Shown here: positions 62,738-64,000 of the stretch, one piece after another
Layout: every line of letters begins with the position of its first letter
Position numbering within the stretch: position 1 is the stretch's first letter
DNA from: Eubacteriales bacterium
GTDB lineage: Bacteria > Bacillota > Clostridia > Lachnospirales > Lachnospiraceae
DNA: 64,000 nucleotides
Direction: 5' to 3'
Assembly: GCA_030524745.1 (NCBI GenBank)
Contig: JAUNGC010000011.1
Span: 49,482 to 113,481, forward strand
The notes under the pieces: generated by a model
Told to the model about the DNA's origin: nothing
Seen by the model: only the letters and a program-made list of their open reading frames with translations
Database searches by the model: none
Position numbers and translations under genes: made by a program

Positions 62738-63937
62738 ATGACGGAAGAAATTATGAAGAAAACAGGGGAGATATCTGCAGAGAAGACACCATGCTATGTA
62801 TTTGATCTTGATGTTTTGAATTCCCGCATGGAATTGCTTGGAAATGTAAAGGCATCTAATTCGAAAATCTGTTATGCCATGAAAGCGAACCCTTTTCTGA
62901 TTGAGCCGATGGAAGCCGCAGTAGATTACTTTGAGGTATGTTCTCCCGGGGAACTGGAAATATGTAAGGAAGCGCGCATAGCGCCTGAAAAAATTGTGTT
63001 TTCCGGTGTGAATAAGAGAAAGGAAGAGATTGCGGAAGCAATCCGGTATGGCGTTGGGATTGTGACGCTGGAATCTTTGGCGCAATTCCAATATGTAAAA
63101 GAATGTGCCGGAGAATTCCACAGGATAGTAAGCATTATGCCAAGGTTGACCGGCGGGGGGCAGTTTGGCATGGAAAAGAGTGAATTGGAGCAGATCATTG
63201 TGGAAAGCCGGAACAGTCCGATGCTGGAAGTTGCGGGGATTCACTATTTCACAGGCACGCAGAAAAAGAAGAGTGAAAAGATTCTGGAGGAAGCGCGGTA
63301 TTTACAGGAGTATTGCGATGATTTGCAGAAAAGATTGGGATTTATAGCGCCGACTTTGGAATTCGGCACTGGCATGGCGGTCCCGTATTTTGAGGGAGAT
63401 AATTTCGAAGACGATTTGGATGCGTTCATAAAGCTTGCAGATTTTATAAGCAGCGATGGAAAAAAGTATCAATGGACGCTCGAATTTGGAAGATATCTGA
63501 CAGCTTCCTGCGGATACTATTTTTCCTCTGTCGTTGATACAAAGAAAAATCATGGGATTCATTATGCCATAATGGACGGAGGTATTCATCACATTAACTA
63601 TTTTGGGCAAAATATGGCCATGAGAGTTCCGAAGATTATTCATCTAAAGAAAAATGAGGAAAACAGAGCCGGAAAGGTACAGGAGTGGTGCGTATGCGGT
63701 TCCCTGTGTACATTTGCAGATGTGTTGGTCAGGAAGTTGGCTTTTTCTGATCTGGAACAGGGGGATGTGCTGGTATTTCAAAATGCCGGAGCCTATTCGG
63801 TCACAGAGGCAATTTATCTGTTGTTAAGCAGAAAAATGCCGGGGATTTATTTCTATAGTGAAAAGAGCGGATTGTGTATGGCGCGTGACCAGGTGGAAAC
63901 CTGGCGGCTGAATAAGAAGACAGAAATCAGAAGGTGA
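62738..63937 (+). CDS. Fold-III PLP-dependent decarboxylase
   Basis: 399 residues behind GGGAGAG. CYAMKANP (Lys49 as the PLP Schiff-base residue), FEVCSPGELE, LEFGTGMAVPYF (phosphate loop), LEFGRYLTASCGYY, and the C-terminal CGSLCTFADVL (Cys324) and NAGAYS (Tyr353) are the landmarks of the ornithine/diaminopimelate decarboxylase family. The same family includes decarboxylases that act on carrier-bound amino acids (BtrK for glutamyl-carrier, VinO for 3-methylaspartyl-carrier). Position after a DltA-like ligase suggests action on the carrier-bound amino acid or supply of an amine. Substrate unknown. The last 63 bases of the window hold nothing recognisable. Confidence 0.82.
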   Translation: MTEEIMKKTGEISAEKTPCYVFDLDVLNSRMELLGNVKASNSKICYAMKANPFLIEPMEAAVDYFEVCSPGELEICKEARIAPEKIVFSGVNKRKEEIAEAIRYGVGIVTLESLAQFQYVKECAGEFHRIVSIMPRLTGGGQFGMEKSELEQIIVESRNSPMLEVAGIHYFTGTQKKKSEKILEEARYLQEYCDDLQKRLGFIAPTLEFGTGMAVPYFEGDNFEDDLDAFIKLADFISSDGKKYQWTLEFGRYLTASCGYYFSSVVDTKKNHGIHYAIMDGGIHHINYFGQNMAMRVPKIIHLKKNEENRAGKVQEWCVCGSLCTFADVLVRKLAFSDLEQGDVLVFQNAGAYSVTEAIYLLLSRKMPGIYFYSEKSGLCMARDQVETWRLNKKTEIRR

Positions 63938-64000
63938 TTCTGACATATATGGAGCATTCCTGTAATTCAGAAATAACGCCAATTGAATAAAAGAAAACCT

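Noticed and set aside
1-64000. CRISPR arrays, tRNA and rRNA genes
   Set aside because: No regularly spaced direct repeats and no cloverleaf or rRNA-like stretches were recognised.

Overview
The window is one continuous glycan-biosynthesis region, with essentially every gene on the + strand. Strong purine-rich ribosome binding sites, stop/start overlaps, and the mix of families (DUF6056, DUF6020 and DUF5672 proteins, MBOAT/SGNH pairs, several GT11 enzymes) suggest a Gram-positive gut anaerobe of the Clostridia, most likely a Lachnospiraceae relative. That assignment is an inference; no rRNA or other taxonomic marker is present.

Locus 1 (1-35.2 kb, visibly GC-richer) opens with a partial formyltransferase-like gene, a NodB-fold deacetylase and two GT4 glycosyltransferases. 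A free-standing glutamine synthetase follows, then another GT4, a second deacetylase-like protein, an AsnB-type amidotransferase, a small unknown protein and a fourth GT4. A 498-bp transposase-free insertion with nested inverted repeats (11229-11726) interrupts the end of that GT4 and is flanked by 11-bp direct repeats. Next comes an acyl-transfer module (carrier protein, MBOAT, SGNH protein) and a second AsnB. A long glycosyltransferase run follows, with GT2, GT11, GT4, GT17 and DUF5672 members. Mixed into it are a DUF6056 membrane protein, an ABC exporter, a Wzy-like polymerase, a pyruvyl transferase, a GH105-like hydrolase and a Wzx-type flippase. The likely product is a highly decorated repeat unit (fucosyl-like, amidated, pyruvylated, acylated).

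The junction (35.2-36.65 kb) is AT-rich. It holds a promoter, a 25-bp palindrome, rfbD (dTDP-rhamnose synthesis), a GC-rich hairpin, a second promoter, and a roughly 270-nt leader containing a terminator-like hairpin with a T tract.

Locus 2 (36.6-64 kb, visibly AT-richer) starts with a WecG/TagA-GT4 fusion. It continues with a GT4, a second polymerase candidate with an unusual C-terminal module, a radical SAM enzyme, a frame-broken DUF6020 gene, three GT1/GT4-type enzymes and a second ABC exporter. UDP-glucose dehydrogenase and UDP-glucuronate 4-epimerase (a route to UDP-GalA) and a GT39-like membrane enzyme come next. The last 11 kb, behind its own promoter, is a Dlt-like set: a DltC-like carrier, MBOAT, SGNH protein, an acyltransferase-3, a second MBOAT and SGNH pair, DUF6056, a DltA-like adenylating enzyme, and a fold-III PLP decarboxylase.

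The most interesting proposal is that this last block makes a Dlt-like aminoacylation system. In it, an amino acid other than D-alanine, possibly decarboxylated while bound to the carrier, would be exported and attached to a surface glycan. A shorter version (carrier, MBOAT, SGNH, DUF6056, but no ligase) sits in locus 1.
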